Shown here in pieces: positions 4,460 to 6,365 of a DNA stretch of 6,365 nucleotides (position 1 is its first letter; every line of letters starts with the position of its first letter). The stretch comes from an uncultured Peptostreptococcaceae bacterium. Lineage in GTDB: Bacteria; Bacillota; Clostridia; Peptostreptococcales; Anaerovoracaceae. The translations under genes were made by a program, and so were the position numbers. Under the pieces are notes generated by a model. The model was given only the letters and a program-made list of their open reading frames with translations. It did no database searches and was not told where the DNA came from. The stretch is from positions 1-6,365 of the forward strand of contig CAJOQI010000033.1 of the NCBI GenBank assembly GCA_905236895.1. Reading direction: 5' to 3'.

Positions 4460-5170
4460 TTATATTGATATATAGTCTTTAATCTGCTCAAAGGTTTTAT
4501 CCCCTATTCCCGATACATTCTTGATTTCTTCAATTGAATTGAAATTACCTTTAATCTCTCTGTATTTAATTATTCTTTCAGCCGTAACGGGGCCTATGCC
4601 GGGGATGGATTGAAGATCTTCCATGGATCCGTTGTTTATACTTATCACTTTCTTTGAAGAGGTATTGTTATTGAATGAAGAACCACTACCCTCATGAACA
4701 GGCCAATCATCTTCTATGGAAGGAATATAAATCTTCATTCCATCTGAAATAGTGGAGGCTCTGTTGATGGCATCAATATCTCCCTTCTCACTTAAACCTC
4801 CGGCCATTGCTATAAGGTCAAATAGCCTTGATCCTTCCTCCAAGGTATATACCCCCGGATTAATGACTTCACCGCTAATATCAACGGTAATATATCTCTG
4901 CTCAAGTATATGCTCCGGTTCCTTTGAAGAAGAAATATCTTTTGAAGAGGTAGTATCCAATATAGTATCCTCCTCTTTGGTAGATTCCGCCACAGTGGAA
5001 TTGCTTACTTCATATACCAAGTCTTTTTCCCCTTTCTCTCCAAAAAAGACCAAAGCGGCGACAATAGCTATTACTGTCACCGCCAGCTTAATTGGCTTTT
5101 CATATTTTTCAAGAGCCTTGGAAATGCTCTTGCCATAATCCTCAAGAGATCTATTTTTTTTCGCCTTCAT
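4460..5170 (-). CDS. comEA: ComEA-like competence DNA receptor (SLBB plus helix-hairpin-helix)
   Basis: This 236-aa protein has the ComEA layout: a short basic cytoplasmic N-terminus (1-26), one membrane segment (about 27-43), a Ser/Thr/Glu-rich linker (about 50-90), an SLBB domain (about 92-150; YITVDISGEVINPGVYTLEE and AGGLSEKGD), a second Ser/Asn linker, and a C-terminal double helix-hairpin-helix (about 175-236). The SIPGIGP and VSGIGDK hairpins (188-194, 219-225) are the non-specific DNA-binding turns. In transforming bacteria ComEA binds double-stranded DNA outside the membrane and hands it to ComEC; comEC is not in the window. The start at 5170 lies inside the preceding gene (20-nt overlap) with no good ribosome binding site, so translational coupling is likely. 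The next in-frame alternatives would lose the basic N-terminus. Family assignment is firm; activity in transformation is inferred. Confidence 0.9.
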   Translation of the reverse strand: MKAKKNRSLEDYGKSISKALEKYEKPIKLAVTVIAIVAALVFFGEKGEKDLVYEVSNSTVAESTKEEDTILDTTSSKDISSSKEPEHILEQRYITVDISGEVINPGVYTLEEGSRLFDLIAMAGGLSEKGDIDAINRASTISDGMKIYIPSIEDDWPVHEGSGSSFNNNTSSKKVISINNGSMEDLQSIPGIGPVTAERIIKYREIKGNFNSIEEIKNVSGIGDKTFEQIKDYISI

Positions 5171-5885
5171 AGTCCAAGTGTAAGCCCAAAGTATGGGGAA
5201 TACAAGGCTGAAAATACAGATTTTCTCTCTCTACCCTAATATCTTCTCTCAGCACATTTAATCCTGCGAAGTCATTAAAGGTTTTTATAACCAGCTCCGG
5301 GCTTAAATTGGCATCACTGCCTGCTCTAAGATTCATTTCAAGGGCAAAGGGATAGTCCGGAGTTTCGATTGCTTTGATAAAGGAAATCATTGGTTTAATA
5401 TCCACATCTACCATTGCCTTGGTCTTCTTCTGTCTTTTCTGGGCGATTATGCTTTCCTGAGCCAGATAGTCAGAAATGATTTTTTCGGGACCTTCAGCTT
5501 TTCCTGAAAGAGAATCCCAAGACTTGGGATATCCTATTTTAAACTTTGCTCCTTCAACGATTGATGCAAGAGACCTTGGCTCTATATCAAGTTCTTTGCA
5601 ATAGGCTATGGTAATACCCATAGGCATGGCTGCCCTCATGAGCCTCAAAATCTCCTCGGTATCCATGGCCTTATCCAAATGGAATTCCAGGATTTCATCC
5701 TTTGCCGAATATCCAAGAGATAGAGGCTGGGCAAAGCTCATCTTCGGATGTGGATTATAGCCTTGAGAATAACCCAAGGGTATGCCGCATCTCTTGAAGG
5801 CTCTCTTAAAAAGCCTTAAAAGATCAAGATGGGATGTATAAATGCAGAAGCCCTGCTTGGTAAAACTGAGGATATATCTATTCAT
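5151..5885 (-). CDS. TIGR03936/DUF2344 radical-SAM-associated protein
   Basis: This 244-aa protein opens with MNRYILSFTKQGFCIYTSHLDLLRLFKRAFKR, then GIPLGYSQGYNPHPKMSFAQPLSLGYSA (about 36-61), which is the hallmark of TIGR03936 (DUF2344). That family is found next to, or fused to, TIGR03960 radical SAM proteins, and the two are thought to work as a unit; the reaction is not known to me. The SHLD and QGYNPHPK blocks are the most conserved. No signal peptide, membrane segment or Fe-S Cys motif is visible, so it is probably a soluble partner or substrate-binding subunit. Its ATG (5885) overlaps the upstream TIGR03960 stop by 8 bp (ATGAATAG), with GGGAGGG just upstream. Its last codons overlap the comEA start. 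Ribonuclease G and rplU often follow this pair in clostridia; here comEA takes that place. Confidence 0.88.
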   Translation of the reverse strand: MNRYILSFTKQGFCIYTSHLDLLRLFKRAFKRCGIPLGYSQGYNPHPKMSFAQPLSLGYSAKDEILEFHLDKAMDTEEILRLMRAAMPMGITIAYCKELDIEPRSLASIVEGAKFKIGYPKSWDSLSGKAEGPEKIISDYLAQESIIAQKRQKKTKAMVDVDIKPMISFIKAIETPDYPFALEMNLRAGSDANLSPELVIKTFNDFAGLNVLREDIRVERENLYFQPCIPHTLGLHLDYEGEKK

Positions 5886-6365
5886 AATACCCTCCCAATT
5901 TACAAACTGTTCTTCTGTTGATACCGCAGCCCGTACAGCCGTAGCGACAGTCAGGAGTTACTACTCCATCCTTTGATTTATTCCATTCGGAAATCAAATA
6001 CTCTCTCCGGACGGAGGGATCGATTATATCCCAAGGAAGGACTTCATCCAAAGCTCTTTCCCTGGCATTGTAGAAGTCCAAGGTAAGTCCCGCGTCTTCA
6101 ATGGCCTTTTCCCATTTTTCGGGATCAAAATTCTCAGACCAGGCATCCATGGTGCAGCCTGATTTATAGGCATTCAAAAGGACCTGGCTTACCCTTCTGT
6201 CTCCTCTTGCAAGTATTCCTTCAAGAAGGCTTGTCATATCGTCGTGGTATTGAAAACTAACCCCTTTTATCTTAAGCCTTCCTCTTAAATAGTCGTGCTT
6301 AAGTCTAAGGCTTTCAAGGCTATCCTGAGCCGTCCATTGGAATGGTGTATGAGCCTTGGGAACGA
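5878..6365 (-). CDS. TIGR03960-family (B12-binding-like) radical SAM protein, C-terminal part (partial)
   Basis: The last 161 codons are present; the gene runs off the right edge. The reading frame opens VPKAHTPFQWTAQDS, the 'FVPK.HTPFQW' motif found near the end of the radical SAM core in this family and in related B12-binding radical SAM enzymes. The C-terminus carries a Cys cluster, CRYGCTGCG, then a further Cys in the final 20 residues, where the family typically ends, which may bind a second Fe-S cluster or a metal. The CX3CX2C motif of the main cluster is outside the window. An ATG at 6235-6237 is internal, not the start, because the homology continues upstream without a break. It overlaps the TIGR03936 gene by 8 bp, so the two are co-translated. 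The substrate is unknown. Confidence 0.87.
   Translation of the reverse strand, partial: VPKAHTPFQWTAQDSLESLRLKHDYLRGRLKIKGVSFQYHDDMTSLLEGILARGDRRVSQVLLNAYKSGCTMDAWSENFDPEKWEKAIEDAGLTLDFYNARERALDEVLPWDIIDPSVRREYLISEWNKSKDGVVTPDCRYGCTGCGINRRTVCKLGGYYE

Overview
The window looks like chromosomal DNA from a low-to-moderate-GC anaerobic Firmicute, probably class Clostridia. Evidence: strong AGGAGG-type ribosome binding sites, TTGACA/TATAAT-like promoters, U-tailed intrinsic terminators, a clostridial NifS/NifU (ISC-type) pair, a DUF896 (YnzC-like) small protein, and the paired TIGR03960/TIGR03936 radical-SAM genes. The species cannot be named from sequence alone. Every gene I accept lies on the minus strand, so transcription runs from high to low coordinates.

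In order of transcription: (1) 6365-4460 is an apparent operon. It holds the C-terminal part of a TIGR03960-family radical SAM protein, the overlapping TIGR03936/DUF2344 partner gene, and a comEA-like DNA-uptake receptor gene whose start lies inside the end of TIGR03936. (2) A near-consensus promoter at 4426-4453 precedes a small DUF896 gene. After a 66-bp gap carrying a possible second promoter and a dyad come an iscS/nifS-type cysteine desulfurase and a nifU/iscU-type Fe-S scaffold. This unit ends at a GAAA-loop terminator (2380-2404). (3) 2262-1621 encodes a small secreted, extremely Glu-rich repeat protein of unknown function. It has its own weak extended -10 promoter and a strong terminator (1535-1566). 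(4) A clear promoter at 1465-1493 starts a leader of about 147 nt with several hairpins. This precedes a DUF3798 lipoprotein that resembles an ABC-importer solute-binding protein. An intergenic stem-loop follows, then the first 21 codons of an ABC ATPase that begins with GTG and runs off the left edge.

Functionally the window joins four themes: Fe-S cluster assembly (desulfurase plus scaffold, which could serve Fe-S enzymes such as the radical-SAM protein next door), competence-type DNA binding, an uncharacterised acidic secreted protein, and an uncharacterised ABC uptake system. I see no tRNA, rRNA, CRISPR array, insertion sequence or phage gene. The best candidates for something undescribed are the Glu-rich repeat protein (1621-2262) and the DUF3798 transporter with its structured leader (1-1458).
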